64,000 nucleotides of DNA, taken from contig OZ252296.1 in NCBI GenBank assembly GCA_965250245.1, forward strand, positions 1,488,001 through 1,552,000, written 5' to 3'. The notes beneath the pieces were generated by a model, which was given only the letters and a program-made list of their open reading frames with translations, was not told the DNA's origin and did no database searches. Below are positions 7,001 through 16,206 of the stretch, piece by piece. The stretch's first letter is position 1, and the number at the start of each line of letters is the position of its first letter. A program made the position numbers and the translations under genes. This stretch comes from JABDIP01 sp965250245. GTDB taxonomy: Bacteria; Pseudomonadota; Alphaproteobacteria; DSM-16000; Inquilinaceae.

Positions 7001-8095
7001 ATGGCAACGACGCGGATAGCGACATCAGGAGGGCTGGACGGCGTGGTCGCGGCCGACACGGCGATCAGCAGCGTCGACGGCGAGGCGGGCCAGCTTGTGC
7101 TGCGCGGCATGACCTTGGACCAGGCCGCCGGGACGCTGGATTTCGCCGGCGTGACGGCGCTGCTGTGGAACGGCCTGGATCCGGCGCTCGCGGACACCGC
7201 GACCGTTCGCGCCGAGTTGGGGGCGGCCCGCCGGCACGCCTTCCAGCGATTGGCGCCGATCCTGCCGGCGACCATTGGCCTGTCAGCGATCGACGCGGTG
7301 CGGCTTCTGCTTTCCGGCCTGTCCGACGACGAGCCGGTGGCGCACCACCTGCTTGTCACCGCGGCGATGCCGGTGGCGGTTGCCGCGGTGGCGCGGGCGG
7401 CCGACGGCGGCGAGCCGATCCCGCCGGACGAAACCGCCGGCCACGCGGAAGACTTCCTCCGCATGGTGTCCGGCGCACCGCCATCGCCCGCGGCGGCGCA
7501 GGCGCTGGACACCTATCTGGTGACCGTCGCGGATCATGGGCTGAACGCCTCGACCTTCACCGCCCGGGTGATCGCGTCGACCCGCGCCGGCATGATCGCA
7601 TCGGTCGTCGGGGCGCTGTGCGCGCTGAAGGGGCCGTTGCACGGCGGCGCGCCCGGTCCGGTGCTCGACATGCTGGATGAGATCGGCGAGCCGTCGGAGA
7701 TCGACGGCTGGCTGGACGCGAAGCTTGCGGCGGGGGATCGGCTGATGGGCTTCGGGCACCGGGTCTACAGGGTCCGCGACCCGCGTGCCGATGTCCTGAA
7801 AGCGGCGGTGCGCCGGTTGTCCGGCGGCCGGCTCGCCTTCGCCGAGCAGGTCGAGACGCGGGCCCTGGCGGCGCTGGCCCGTCACAAGACGGATCGCAGC
7901 CTGCAGACCAATGTGGAGTTCTACACGGCGCTCTTGCTGGATGCGGTCGGCCTGCCACGGTCGCTGTTCACGCCGGTCTTCGCCATCGGCCGGGTCGCCG
8001 GCTGGACGGCGCATGTGCTGGAGCAGGAGCAGGCCGGGCGGATCATCCGGCCGCGGTCGCGCTATGTCGGGCCGGAGCCGGACCTGGCGGCCTGA
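7001..8095 (+). CDS. Citrate/methylcitrate synthase-like protein
   Basis: 364 aa from ATG 7001, which has AGGAGG at 6991-6996; the longer frame from 6944 lacks a site. Citrate synthase fold throughout without the HTH of its divergent neighbour. DHGLNAST is at 178-185, catalytic His214 (GPLHGG) and His253 (MGFGHRVYRVRDPRA). The third catalytic position is Glu306 (TNVEFY) instead of the usual Asp. That substitution occurs in some citrate synthase paralogues and may change acyl-CoA preference or activity. Probably forms a functional unit with the HTH paralogue, sharing the AT-rich operator region. Convergent with the receiver gene that follows. Confidence 0.9.
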   Translation: MATTRIATSGGLDGVVAADTAISSVDGEAGQLVLRGMTLDQAAGTLDFAGVTALLWNGLDPALADTATVRAELGAARRHAFQRLAPILPATIGLSAIDAVRLLLSGLSDDEPVAHHLLVTAAMPVAVAAVARAADGGEPIPPDETAGHAEDFLRMVSGAPPSPAAAQALDTYLVTVADHGLNASTFTARVIASTRAGMIASVVGALCALKGPLHGGAPGPVLDMLDEIGEPSEIDGWLDAKLAAGDRLMGFGHRVYRVRDPRADVLKAAVRRLSGGRLAFAEQVETRALAALARHKTDRSLQTNVEFYTALLLDAVGLPRSLFTPVFAIGRVAGWTAHVLEQEQAGRIIRPRSRYVGPEPDLAA

Positions 8096-8106
8096 TCAGC
8101 GGTCGG

Positions 8107-8481
8107 TCAGGCGGCCCGGCCCAGCAGATTGTCGACGGCGGCGACGATGTCGGCCGGCTTGAACGGCTTGGGGAAGGTGAGATCGGCGCCGAGCTCCTTG
8201 GCGACCGGCAGGAAGTCCATGGCCAGCCGATGTCCGCCGCCGGAGATCACGATGATCTTGGTGTCCGGGGCGTCCTGCTTGATCTGCATGATGGTCTCGA
8301 TGCCCTCCTTCTCGGGCATCACGATGTCGGTGATCACCATGTCGACGCCGATCGCATCCAGCATCTCCATGCCTTCGCGTCCGTTCTCCGCCTCGACGAT
8401 GTCGTGCCCGGCGCGCTCGAGCACCTGCCGCAGCAGGCTTCGGATCGCCGATTCATCGTCGATCACAAGGATTTTTGCCAT
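8107..8481 (-). CDS. Single-domain response regulator (CheY-like)
   Basis: 124 aa, one receiver domain only. Acidic pair in ILVIDDES (residues 4-11), phosphoacceptor Asp in MVITDIVMP (about 53), Ser in VISGGG (about 80) and Lys in FPKPF (about 105). It lacks a DNA-binding output domain. It lies 22 nt downstream of a hybrid histidine kinase on the same strand, so it probably takes phosphate from that kinase and acts through protein-protein contact. Confidence 0.92.
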   Translation of the reverse strand: MAKILVIDDESAIRSLLRQVLERAGHDIVEAENGREGMEMLDAIGVDMVITDIVMPEKEGIETIMQIKQDAPDTKIIVISGGGHRLAMDFLPVAKELGADLTFPKPFKPADIVAAVDNLLGRAA

Positions 8482-8503
8482 GAGGGGCCACTCCTTCGGA
8501 TGG

Positions 8504-11188
8504 TCATGCCGCGTCCAGGATCCGGCGGGCGCAATCGGCCAGCTCGGAGCTCAGGACCGGCTTCACGTGGAATTCCCGGACACCGGCGGCCATGGCGCTG
8601 GTCCGGGTCTCGGTGTCCATCAGGCCGGTGCATAGCACCACGGGCACCTCCGGCCGGATGTTCAGGATGCGCTTGGCCAGGTCGACGCCGGTCAACCCCG
8701 GCATCGCCTGGTCGGCCATGACGATGTCCCAGTCCTCCGGCGAGGATTGGAAGGCATCCAGCGCGGCGGTGCCGTCGGCCAGCGCGGTGACGTCATAGCC
8801 CAGCCGTTCCAGCCCGATGCGGATCGACTGCAGCAGGGCGTCGTCGTCATCGACCAGCAGGATGCGCTCGTTGCCCTTCGACTTGGTCTTCGCCGTGTCG
8901 GTCACCGGGGCGCGCTCGTCGACCGGCAGGAAGACGTCGAAACGGGTGCCCTTGCCGATTTCGGTGTCCACCAGGATGGCGCCGTCATGCGTGCGCACGA
9001 TGCCCTCGACCGATGACAGGCCCAGGCCGGTGCCGTCGCCGACGTCGCGGGTGGTGAAGAACGGGTCGAAAACCCGCTGCAAGGTGGCGTAGGACATGCC
9101 GCAGCCATCATCCTCGACGGTGACGATGGCATAGCGCTGCGGCTTCAGCCGGCCGATCCACATGCGCCCGCCGCTGCCGCCGGCGACCTCGTCGATGCGC
9201 CGTAGATGGTTCGGCCATTCCTCCAGCAGCGGCCTGTAGATGCCGGGGCGCGCCTTGTTCAGGGTGCGGCCGCGCATCTGAATTTTCAGCTCGCCGGGCG
9301 ACTTGCCGATGGCGTGCCCGGCATTGACGCACAGGTTCATGATGAGCTGGTGCATCTGGGTCGGGTCGGCCATGACCCGGGACTTGTTCTTGGCGATGTC
9401 CGCCTGGATGGCGATCGTGGTCGGCAGGGTCGCGCGCAGCATGCCGAGATTCTCGTTGAGCACCAGATCGAGCCGCAGCGGCTTGAACTCGCGGCGGTCA
9501 TTGCGGCTGTAGGACAGGATCTGCTGCACCAGGTCCACCGCGCGGCGCCCGGCGGTACGGATCTCCTCGGTGTTGTTCCAGGCGATCGACCCCGGCTCCA
9601 GCTCGTCGATCACCAGGTCGCTGTAGCCGTTGATGATGGCGAGCAGGTTGTTGAAATCGTGGGCGATACCGCCGGCCAGGGTGCCGAGGGATTCCAGCTT
9701 CTGGGACTGGTGGATCTGTTCCTGCAGGGCGGCCTGTTCGGATGCCGTGCGCTTGCGCTCGGTGATGTCGCGGATCAGGTCGACGAACCCGATCGGCTCG
9801 CCATCGGCATCGCGGATCACCGAGCACACCACGTCGCCGGGAAAGACCTCGCCGGATTTGTGCCGAAAGGCGCCCTCGTCCAGGCGCGGGCTGCCATGCG
9901 CGTCGCTATGGGCCTGCAGGTTGCCGAGCCGCTCGAACTCGCTGCGGCTCTCGTAGAGCGTGGCGGCCTTCTTGCCGATGACGTCCTTGGGTTGATAGCC
10001 GAAGACCCGGGTGACACCGGGGTTGCACATGCGGATGCGGTGGTCGAGGCCGGCGACGACGACGGCGTCGGGCACGCTGCGGAAGATCGACTCGAACAGC
10101 GACTTCTGCTGCGTCAGGGCCGATTCCGCCTTCTTGCGCTCGCTGATGTCGCGGAACACGATCAGCACCGCCGAACTGCCCTCGTACAGGATCGGCGTGG
10201 ACGAGCTCTCCACGGGGATTTCCTCGCCGCCGATGGTCAGCATCACATGCTCGGTCTCCGCCTCGACGAATCCGTGGGACAGGACCCGCTCGGTGCGCGC
10301 CAGGAAGGCGCGGCGGAAGTCGCGGCGCACGAGGTCGACGGTGCGCCGGCCGAGCAGTTCGGCCTCGCTCTCGGCTCCCAGCAGCCGCATCGCGGCCGGG
10401 TTGACGAAGACGACACGGCTGCCGGAATGCAGGATGATGCCGTCCGGCGAAAGCTCCACCAGCCGCCGATAGCGCTCCTCGCTCTCGCGCAGCGCCCCCT
10501 CGGCCAGCACCGCGTCGGTGGTGTCGCTGGTCGATCCGCGATAGCCCAGGAAACGCCCCTCCTCGTCGAAGCGTGGGATTGCGCTCGACCGCAGCCAGCG
10601 GATCTCGCCTTCGGGCAGCAGCCGCCGGTACAGGAAGTCGCGCACCGGTTCGCGCCGGGTGAACTGCTCCTCGTGCTTGGCCCACGCCTCCTCGTCGAAA
10701 TCGTGCCGGCTGATGTCGTGCGGCCGGCGACCGATGTACCAGCGGGCCGGCACCCCCAGGATCCGCTCGACGTTCGGCGAGATGTAGGTGAACTTGTCGT
10801 CGGCGTCGGTTTCCCAGAACCAGTCGGCCGACGCCTCCGCGAAGTCCCGAAACCGCTGCTCGCTCTGGTGCAGCGCCGCCACGGCGCTGCGGCGCTCCTC
10901 GATCTCGCGCGCCAGCTTCTCGTTGATGTCCACCGCTTCGCTGGCCACCGTGGAGTATTGCCGCCAGCGGCGATAGGCGTACCAACCGAACGCGAAGGCG
11001 AGCATCGACATCGCGAAGGGGACTTCGTCGAGCTCGAACGCCTCGTGCTCTTCGGCCCAATCGACGAAGCGCTCATTGGCGTCGTAATACGAGGCCAGCA
11101 GGAACAGGCCGATTCCGGCGATCGCGGCAACGATCAGGTCGACTCTCGCCTGGTTCGATGCGTCCTTGGAGTTCCGCGACAGGATCAT
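8504..11188 (-). CDS. Hybrid sensor histidine kinase with three PAS domains
   Basis: 894 aa. Two membrane segments (about 18-34 and 56-73) with a short acidic loop between them, then a coiled coil (80-110). Three PAS domains follow at about 108-230, 235-352 and 362-480, each closing with a PAC-like end such as FRDISERKKAE. The HisKA domain has phospho-His510 (GGIAHDFNN). The HATPase domain has the G boxes DDGCGM and GTGLGLSSVEG. A C-terminal receiver starts at about 776 (RILLVDDDD, phospho-Asp in MADQAMP). Most sensing is cytoplasmic through PAS; ligands cannot be told. With the downstream receiver it forms a phosphorelay. Confidence 0.93.
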   Translation of the reverse strand: MILSRNSKDASNQARVDLIVAAIAGIGLFLLASYYDANERFVDWAEEHEAFELDEVPFAMSMLAFAFGWYAYRRWRQYSTVASEAVDINEKLAREIEERRSAVAALHQSEQRFRDFAEASADWFWETDADDKFTYISPNVERILGVPARWYIGRRPHDISRHDFDEEAWAKHEEQFTRREPVRDFLYRRLLPEGEIRWLRSSAIPRFDEEGRFLGYRGSTSDTTDAVLAEGALRESEERYRRLVELSPDGIILHSGSRVVFVNPAAMRLLGAESEAELLGRRTVDLVRRDFRRAFLARTERVLSHGFVEAETEHVMLTIGGEEIPVESSSTPILYEGSSAVLIVFRDISERKKAESALTQQKSLFESIFRSVPDAVVVAGLDHRIRMCNPGVTRVFGYQPKDVIGKKAATLYESRSEFERLGNLQAHSDAHGSPRLDEGAFRHKSGEVFPGDVVCSVIRDADGEPIGFVDLIRDITERKRTASEQAALQEQIHQSQKLESLGTLAGGIAHDFNNLLAIINGYSDLVIDELEPGSIAWNNTEEIRTAGRRAVDLVQQILSYSRNDRREFKPLRLDLVLNENLGMLRATLPTTIAIQADIAKNKSRVMADPTQMHQLIMNLCVNAGHAIGKSPGELKIQMRGRTLNKARPGIYRPLLEEWPNHLRRIDEVAGGSGGRMWIGRLKPQRYAIVTVEDDGCGMSYATLQRVFDPFFTTRDVGDGTGLGLSSVEGIVRTHDGAILVDTEIGKGTRFDVFLPVDERAPVTDTAKTKSKGNERILLVDDDDALLQSIRIGLERLGYDVTALADGTAALDAFQSSPEDWDIVMADQAMPGLTGVDLAKRILNIRPEVPVVLCTGLMDTETRTSAMAAGVREFHVKPVLSSELADCARRILDAA

Positions 11189-11286
11189 GACGGGCTGTGC
11201 TCAGGGGCCGGAAGTCGTCGCGGACTCCGCCACGATGACGTCGCGAAGGGTTACAGCCCGGCTTTAAAACAGTCTTAATTTTCCGG

Positions 11287-11312
11287 GGAACCACAAGGCA
11301 CAAGTTCTCGTT
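11287..11312 (+). promoter_or_regulatory. Orphan EcfG-type promoter match
   Basis: GGAAC (11287-11291), 17 nt, CGTT (11309-11312) on the plus strand, in the gap between the kinase start and the end of the gamma-glutamyltransferase gene. It matches the general-stress (EcfG) consensus, but no plus-strand gene follows. If active it would make an RNA antisense to the transferase gene. Confidence 0.35.
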
Positions 11313-11343
11313 ATCATTGTATTTTGTTGCTGTCGGCGGCGAC

Positions 11344-12906
11344 CTAAACGGTCAGTGTCACGCCCCCGCGCCGGAGGTCGCCGGCACCGATCGCGGCGCC
11401 ATCCCGCCGCTGCGCGGCGTGCACGCCGCCGAAGAAGAGGTTGCGGCCGGGCCAGAGCTTGTGGGCCGTGCTTTCCGCCAGGGCGGCGTCCCGGGCACTG
11501 TCGTCCAGACCGGATTCGACGTTGAGGAACGTGTCTTCCATGTGCAGGCGCGGGGCGGCCACCGCCTCCTCGATCGGCAGGCCGAAGCTCAGCCGGTTGA
11601 CCAGCACCTGCAGGATCGCCGACCGGATGCGGTTCGACCCGCCGCTGCCCAGTGCCGTCACGCCACCATCCGCTTCGATCACGATGGTGGGCGCCATCAT
11701 CGAGGAGAGCCGGCTGTCCTCCGGCCAGTTGTGGAATCCGCGCGGATTGACGTCCTCCTCGCCCAACATGTTGTTCAGCATCATTCCGGCCAGCGCCGAG
11801 GTCATCACCCCGCAACCCTCGCCATTGGACACGGTCAGGCTGGCGGCGTTGCCGGCGCCGTCGATGACGCTGACCTGGGTGGTGCCGCGATGGGCCGGGG
11901 GCGCGGGCGCCACCTCCTCCCGATAGCGCTTCAGCAGCGCCGGGTCCCCGAGGATGTCCGCGGCGGTCTCGGGATCCTCCGCCAGGCCGCTCTCGCGGCG
12001 GGCCCGGTTGGTGAGCCGCATGGCGCGGGCCATGGCGCGCAGATGCGCCGCGCCGAACGGCGTCTCGCCGTCCAGCCCGGCAGTCGACAACAGGTCCAGC
12101 GCGAAGGCGATCAGCAGGCCGCCGGCGGATGGCGGCGGATTGCTCAGGATGCGGGCGCCGGCATAGCTGCGCTCCAGCGGAGCACGGCGCTCGACCCGGT
12201 AGCCGGCCAAGTCGTCCGCGGTCAGATGGCCGCCACTGGCCTGGCAGGCGGCGACGATCGCCGCGGCGATCTCGCCCTCGTAGAACAGCCGGGGACCCTC
12301 GCGGGCCAGCGCCTCCAGCAGATCGGCCAGGGCCGGCCATGCGAAGCGATCGCCGGCGGCGACCACTTCGCCCGGACGCTCGGGGCACTCGTAGAGGGTG
12401 CGGCCCAGGGGGTCGGCGGTGACGATGGGGCTGACCACGTCGATGATGTAGGCCTGCATCGGCGACAGCGCGACGCCGCGCCGCGCCAGGGCGACGGCCG
12501 GTTCCAGGATGCGGGCGATCGGCAGGCTGCCCAGCGCCTCATGGACGGCGAACAGCCCCTTCACCATGCCCGGCGTGGCGACCGACCCGAGGCCGATGTG
12601 GAACTCCTGGGTGGCCGGCCCGAAATCGGCCAGGATCGGCCGGAAGTCGACCTCATCGGCGGGCCGCTTGCGTTTCGGGGTCTGGGCGAAGAAGTCGAAC
12701 AGGGTCGCCTGGCCGTCGGTGGTCCGGGCGAGCAGGAAGCCGCCGCCGCCCGGGCTGCACAGGATCGGTTCGGCGATGCAGGCCGCGCCCAGGGCCGCCA
12801 GGGCCGCATCGAAGGCGTTGCCGCCATCCTTGAGGATTTCCGCCGCCGCGGCGGCGGTGTGCCGGTCGCCCGCGGCAACGACGCCGGAGCCGCCGCCGGT
12901 TGTCAT
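11344..12906 (-). CDS. Gamma-glutamyltransferase-family protein, no signal peptide
   Basis: 520 aa, Ntn-hydrolase of the gamma-glutamyltranspeptidase family. These proteins self-cleave before a Thr that becomes the nucleophile; here it is in HRGTTQVSVIDGAGNAASLT, with the second Thr the likely nucleophile. The SGGG-type substrate loop is GSGGSNRIRSAIL, and the N-terminal GGNAFDAALAA motif is intact. Unlike GGT2 downstream it has no signal peptide and begins almost at the mature fold, so it is probably cytoplasmic. Reaction: transfer or hydrolysis of gamma-glutamyl groups of glutathione-like substrates. Separated from the next gene by about 185 bp. Confidence 0.88.
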   Translation of the reverse strand: MTTGGGSGVVAAGDRHTAAAAAEILKDGGNAFDAALAALGAACIAEPILCSPGGGGFLLARTTDGQATLFDFFAQTPKRKRPADEVDFRPILADFGPATQEFHIGLGSVATPGMVKGLFAVHEALGSLPIARILEPAVALARRGVALSPMQAYIIDVVSPIVTADPLGRTLYECPERPGEVVAAGDRFAWPALADLLEALAREGPRLFYEGEIAAAIVAACQASGGHLTADDLAGYRVERRAPLERSYAGARILSNPPPSAGGLLIAFALDLLSTAGLDGETPFGAAHLRAMARAMRLTNRARRESGLAEDPETAADILGDPALLKRYREEVAPAPPAHRGTTQVSVIDGAGNAASLTVSNGEGCGVMTSALAGMMLNNMLGEEDVNPRGFHNWPEDSRLSSMMAPTIVIEADGGVTALGSGGSNRIRSAILQVLVNRLSFGLPIEEAVAAPRLHMEDTFLNVESGLDDSARDAALAESTAHKLWPGRNLFFGGVHAAQRRDGAAIGAGDLRRGGVTLTV

Positions 12907-13090
12907 CCCGCGCCGCCGGAGTCTGCAGGCTTGATCCAGGTCAAGGCACCGGGCGTCCGAAACACGCAGTCTTGCACCCGGGGATTGAGGCGCATGACAT
13001 CCCCAGTGTCCGGCGGGCGCGGGCGGTTCTTCGGGGGAACGGGCCGCCTGACTGTCCGCCGGACATCCATTCTCCGTCAGCCGCGCCGCG

Positions 13091-13435
13091 TCAGCTGAAC
13101 AGCGCGACCAGCAGGAACGCCACGATCAGGATCAGGGCGGTGATCGGGTTGCGGCGGATCAACTCCGCCGACCGGTCCAGCCAATGCTTGACGGTGTTCA
13201 CGAAGCCCTCGGGCATGCGCATTGCCGGCGCCGCGCCGTCGTTGTTCTCGACCGCGGCAATGCGGGCCTCCAGCGATTTGGCGCGGTCCGAGAGCCGGTT
13301 CTCCGCCGCCTCCAGGGTCGATTCCAGCGCCGCCAGCCGCGATTCGAGAGCCTTCAGATCGGCCGCCGAGGCGGATTTGCCGGCCCGGGCGGTGGTCTTG
13401 CCGGACGCCGCCGGCTTTTTCGGCTCAGTCGCCAA
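13091..13435 (-). CDS. Small coiled-coil, C-tail-anchored membrane protein
   Basis: 114 aa from a proposed TTG start at 13435, overlapping the last 11 nt of the GGT2 gene and probably translationally coupled to it. The longer frame from 13483 runs 59 nt into that gene. Residues 1-22 are Lys/Ala-rich. Residues about 25-65 are a heptad coiled coil (LKALESRLAALESTLEAAEN). A single membrane helix of about 20 residues (PITALILIVAFLLVALF) ends the protein. No family is recognised. It could be a membrane-organising or assembly partner; function unknown. Confidence 0.7.
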   Translation of the reverse strand: MATEPKKPAASGKTTARAGKSASAADLKALESRLAALESTLEAAENRLSDRAKSLEARIAAVENNDGAAPAMRMPEGFVNTVKHWLDRSAELIRRNPITALILIVAFLLVALFS

Positions 13436-15197
13436 GGACGATCCCCTCCCGGCGCGGGTCGGCGCCGCCGACCAGCCCCCCATCCGTGATCATGATCGCG
13501 TGCAGCCCGCTGTTGAGGTCGCGCACGTTGATGGTGTGGCCGCGCTCTTCCAGGGCGGCCTGCAGGCCCTCCGCGGCGGTGCCCGCCTCCAGGTCGGTGC
13601 CGCCGTTGCGGTTCACCACATGCCCGAGATCAATCGCCGACTGGACGTCCATTCCCCAGTCGAGGGTCGCCACCAGCGTCTTGGCGACATATTCGATGAT
13701 CCGGCTGCCGCCCGGCGAGCCGACCACCATCAGCAGGTCGCCATCACCGTTGAACACCAGGGTCGGCGCCATCGAGCTGCGCGGCCGCTTGCCGGGCTCG
13801 ACCCGGTTGGCGATGGGCCGGCCGTCGGCCTCCGACCGGAACGAGAAGTCGGTCAGCTCGTTGTTCAGCAGGAAACCGCGCACCATCAGGTTCGAGCCGA
13901 AGCCGCTCTCGATGGTGGTCGTCAGCGAGACGGCGTTGCCCTCTGCATCGACGATCGAGATGTGGCTGGTGCCCGCCAGTTCCAGCGAGGTGTCCGGCGA
14001 CCACAACATCGCCTCCCGCCAAGGCGGGTTGCCGGCCGGCGCCGGCGTCTCCATGGCGGTGTTCCGGTCGACGAGCTGGGCCCGCACGGTCAGGTAGCCG
14101 GGATCGACCAGCCCCGCTGTCGGGACCCGCACGAAGTCGCTGTCGGCCATGTAGAGCGCGCGGTCGGCGTAGGCCAGCTTGGAGGCCTCGGCGAACAGGT
14201 GCCAGGCCTCGGTGGAGTCGGGGCCCATCGAGGGCAGGTCGAAATGCTCCAGGACGCCGAGGATCTGGCCCACGGTCAGCGCGCCCGAACTGGGCGGCCC
14301 CATGCCGCAGACATCGTTGCCGCGATAGGTGACGCAGACCGGCTCGCGCTTGACGACGTTGTAGGACTCCATATCGCCCTGGGACAGCAGGCCGGGATTG
14401 CCCTCGGCATTGCGCACGGTGGCGACGATGTCGCGGGCGATCTCACCGGTGTAGAAGACCTGCGAGCCGCCCTCGGCGATCAATCGCAGGGTCGCGGCGA
14501 ATTCCGGATTGCGCAGGGTGTCGCCGGCCTCCAGCGCCTCGCCATCGGGGAAGAAGTACTCCCGTGCCGTCGCAAAGGTCTGCAGCCGTTCCGCCCGGCT
14601 TCCCTGCAGCAGGCCGGCCAGTCGCGGCGAGACCTCGAAGCCTTCCTCCGACAGGTCGATCGCCGCCTGGAACAGGCCCCGCCAGGGCAGGGCGCCATGA
14701 TCCTGATGCGCCGTCTCCAGCAGCCGCAGCGTCCCCGGCGTACCGACCGAGCGGCCGCCGACGACCGCGTCCCAGAAGCCGAGCGGCTCGCCATCCTCGC
14801 CCAGGAAGAGGCTGCCATCGGCCTCCATCGGCGCCGTCTCGCGGCCGTCATAGACGGTCACCGCGTCGGTCTCAGCGTCGTAGTAGAGCAGGAAGGCGCC
14901 GCCGCCGATGCCCGAGCTCTGCGGCTCGACCAGGTTCAGCACGAGCTGGGTCGCGACCATCGCGTCGACCGCCGTGCCGCCGGCCTTCAGCACGTCGTAG
15001 CCGGCCTGGACCGCGAGCGGGTTGGCGGCCGCGACCATGAATTGCTGCGCCGTCGCCAGCTCCTGGTCGCCCCGGCCCGTCGCCTCTTCCGGTTGCACGT
15101 CCTGGGCCTGGGCCCGGGCTGCCAGCGGCATCAATGCGACGGTCGCCGCCAGCGCCACGGCTCCGGCCGGTCGGAGGACATTCCTGTAATTCACCAT
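13425..15197 (-). CDS. ggt: Periplasmic gamma-glutamyltransferase
   Basis: 590 aa from ATG 15197 (GGGAGAG upstream). The longer frame adds 96 residues that interrupt the signal peptide. Signal peptide at 10-30 (VALAATVALMPLAARAQA). Large-subunit motifs AGGTAVDAMVA and SSGIGGGAF. The autoprocessing/nucleophile Thr is in GTSHISIVDAEGNAVSLTTT, and the glycine loop is VGSPGGSRIIE. Typical length for bacterial GGT (about 580). It hydrolyses or transfers gamma-glutamyl groups in the periplasm, for example in glutathione salvage. In this genome it could also act on gamma-glutamylated amines (inference). Confidence 0.93.
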   Translation of the reverse strand: MVNYRNVLRPAGAVALAATVALMPLAARAQAQDVQPEEATGRGDQELATAQQFMVAAANPLAVQAGYDVLKAGGTAVDAMVATQLVLNLVEPQSSGIGGGAFLLYYDAETDAVTVYDGRETAPMEADGSLFLGEDGEPLGFWDAVVGGRSVGTPGTLRLLETAHQDHGALPWRGLFQAAIDLSEEGFEVSPRLAGLLQGSRAERLQTFATAREYFFPDGEALEAGDTLRNPEFAATLRLIAEGGSQVFYTGEIARDIVATVRNAEGNPGLLSQGDMESYNVVKREPVCVTYRGNDVCGMGPPSSGALTVGQILGVLEHFDLPSMGPDSTEAWHLFAEASKLAYADRALYMADSDFVRVPTAGLVDPGYLTVRAQLVDRNTAMETPAPAGNPPWREAMLWSPDTSLELAGTSHISIVDAEGNAVSLTTTIESGFGSNLMVRGFLLNNELTDFSFRSEADGRPIANRVEPGKRPRSSMAPTLVFNGDGDLLMVVGSPGGSRIIEYVAKTLVATLDWGMDVQSAIDLGHVVNRNGGTDLEAGTAAEGLQAALEERGHTINVRDLNSGLHAIMITDGGLVGGADPRREGIVLGD

Positions 15198-15309
15198 GGT
15201 CGGCTCTCCCTGTCGCTCGGCGGTCTCGATTGCACGCTCATACGAAAGTATTCCATAGGCCGGCGGCATAGGGAAAGCCAGGGATGCACCCGGCCGGGCG
15301 ACGCGCCGG

Positions 15310-16206
15310 TCAGCGCAGCGTTGCGCGGATTTCCCGATGGGCGGCGGGGTAGCCGGGCGAGACGTGACGAAGCTCCGCCACGATGCGCGCATGCAACCGC
15401 GGCAGCGCATGGAACGGCACGGAGGGGTGCAGGTGATGTTCGGTATGGAACGACATGTTCCAGCCGAACCGGCGCACCAGCGCATTGGTCAACGTCGTGC
15501 GGGTATTGCGGGTCATCTCCGCGACGGTCTCGCACCCGGTATGCTCGGCCAGCAGGAAGGCGCGCAGCACCGGCTGGGCCAGCAGCACCGGCCCCAGCCA
15601 ATACAGCAGCGGGGCTGCATTGGCGGTCATCAGGGCGGCCGCCGCCATTCCGGCATAGACGGCCAGGAAGGATCGGGCCTCGATGATGACGCGCCCGTGC
15701 TCGCGCTCGGGCAGGTAAGGTGCCGCCGGCCGGCCGGCGGCTTGCTTCAGGAGCGCGCGGACCCGGTCCCGCCAGAACGGCAGACCGCTCAGGTGAAGCA
15801 GGTACTGCGGGACCGTCGCGGGCTTGGGCATCGCCAGTTCCGGATCGCGGTCCGGGTCCTGGGTGTGGCGGTGATGCGCCCAGTGGAAATGCCGGAAATC
15901 GGTAGGCGGGATCGCCAGCACCAGACCGCACAGCCAGGCGACGAGGAGGTTTGCCCGGCGGCTGTGGAATGCCGTGCGATGCACCGTCTCGTGCAGTGGC
16001 GCGAACAGGAACACCAGGGTGACGCCATGGGCAAGCATGGCCGTGGCGAGCCACCACGTGCCCTGCGCGACGGTCACAAGAACGGCGGTCGCGGCGATCG
16101 CCGCCAGATGCAGACCGAGCTGCCGGGCGCCGGCAGCATCGGAGCGCCGGCTCAGCTCGCGCAGCGCGTCGCGGTCGATGGCGGGCGTCGTCAGGTGCCC
16201 GTCCAT
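15310..16206 (-). CDS. Membrane fatty acid desaturase-family protein
   Basis: 298 aa from ATG 16206, overlapping the end of the upstream glycerophosphodiesterase gene by 16 nt and so translationally coupled. The three His boxes of membrane diiron desaturases/hydroxylases are present: HETVH, HWAHHRH and HTEHHLHP. Hydrophobic pairs lie at about 28-65, 85-105 and 180-220. It probably modifies acyl chains or a carotenoid-type substrate in the inner membrane; the exact substrate cannot be read from sequence. Coupling with a phospholipid-derivative hydrolase suggests membrane lipid remodelling. Confidence 0.88.
   Translation of the reverse strand: MDGHLTTPAIDRDALRELSRRSDAAGARQLGLHLAAIAATAVLVTVAQGTWWLATAMLAHGVTLVFLFAPLHETVHRTAFHSRRANLLVAWLCGLVLAIPPTDFRHFHWAHHRHTQDPDRDPELAMPKPATVPQYLLHLSGLPFWRDRVRALLKQAAGRPAAPYLPEREHGRVIIEARSFLAVYAGMAAAALMTANAAPLLYWLGPVLLAQPVLRAFLLAEHTGCETVAEMTRNTRTTLTNALVRRFGWNMSFHTEHHLHPSVPFHALPRLHARIVAELRHVSPGYPAAHREIRATLR

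Noticed and set aside
9206..11278. 690-aa plus-strand ORF opposite the hybrid kinase
   Set aside because: Antisense shadow: the minus-strand frame has full PAS, HisKA and receiver motifs, while this one has no domain and a composition typical of GC-rich reverse frames.
12900..15686. 928-aa plus-strand ORF across the GGT2 region
   Set aside because: Lies opposite GGT2 and the coiled-coil gene; no motifs, no ribosome site.
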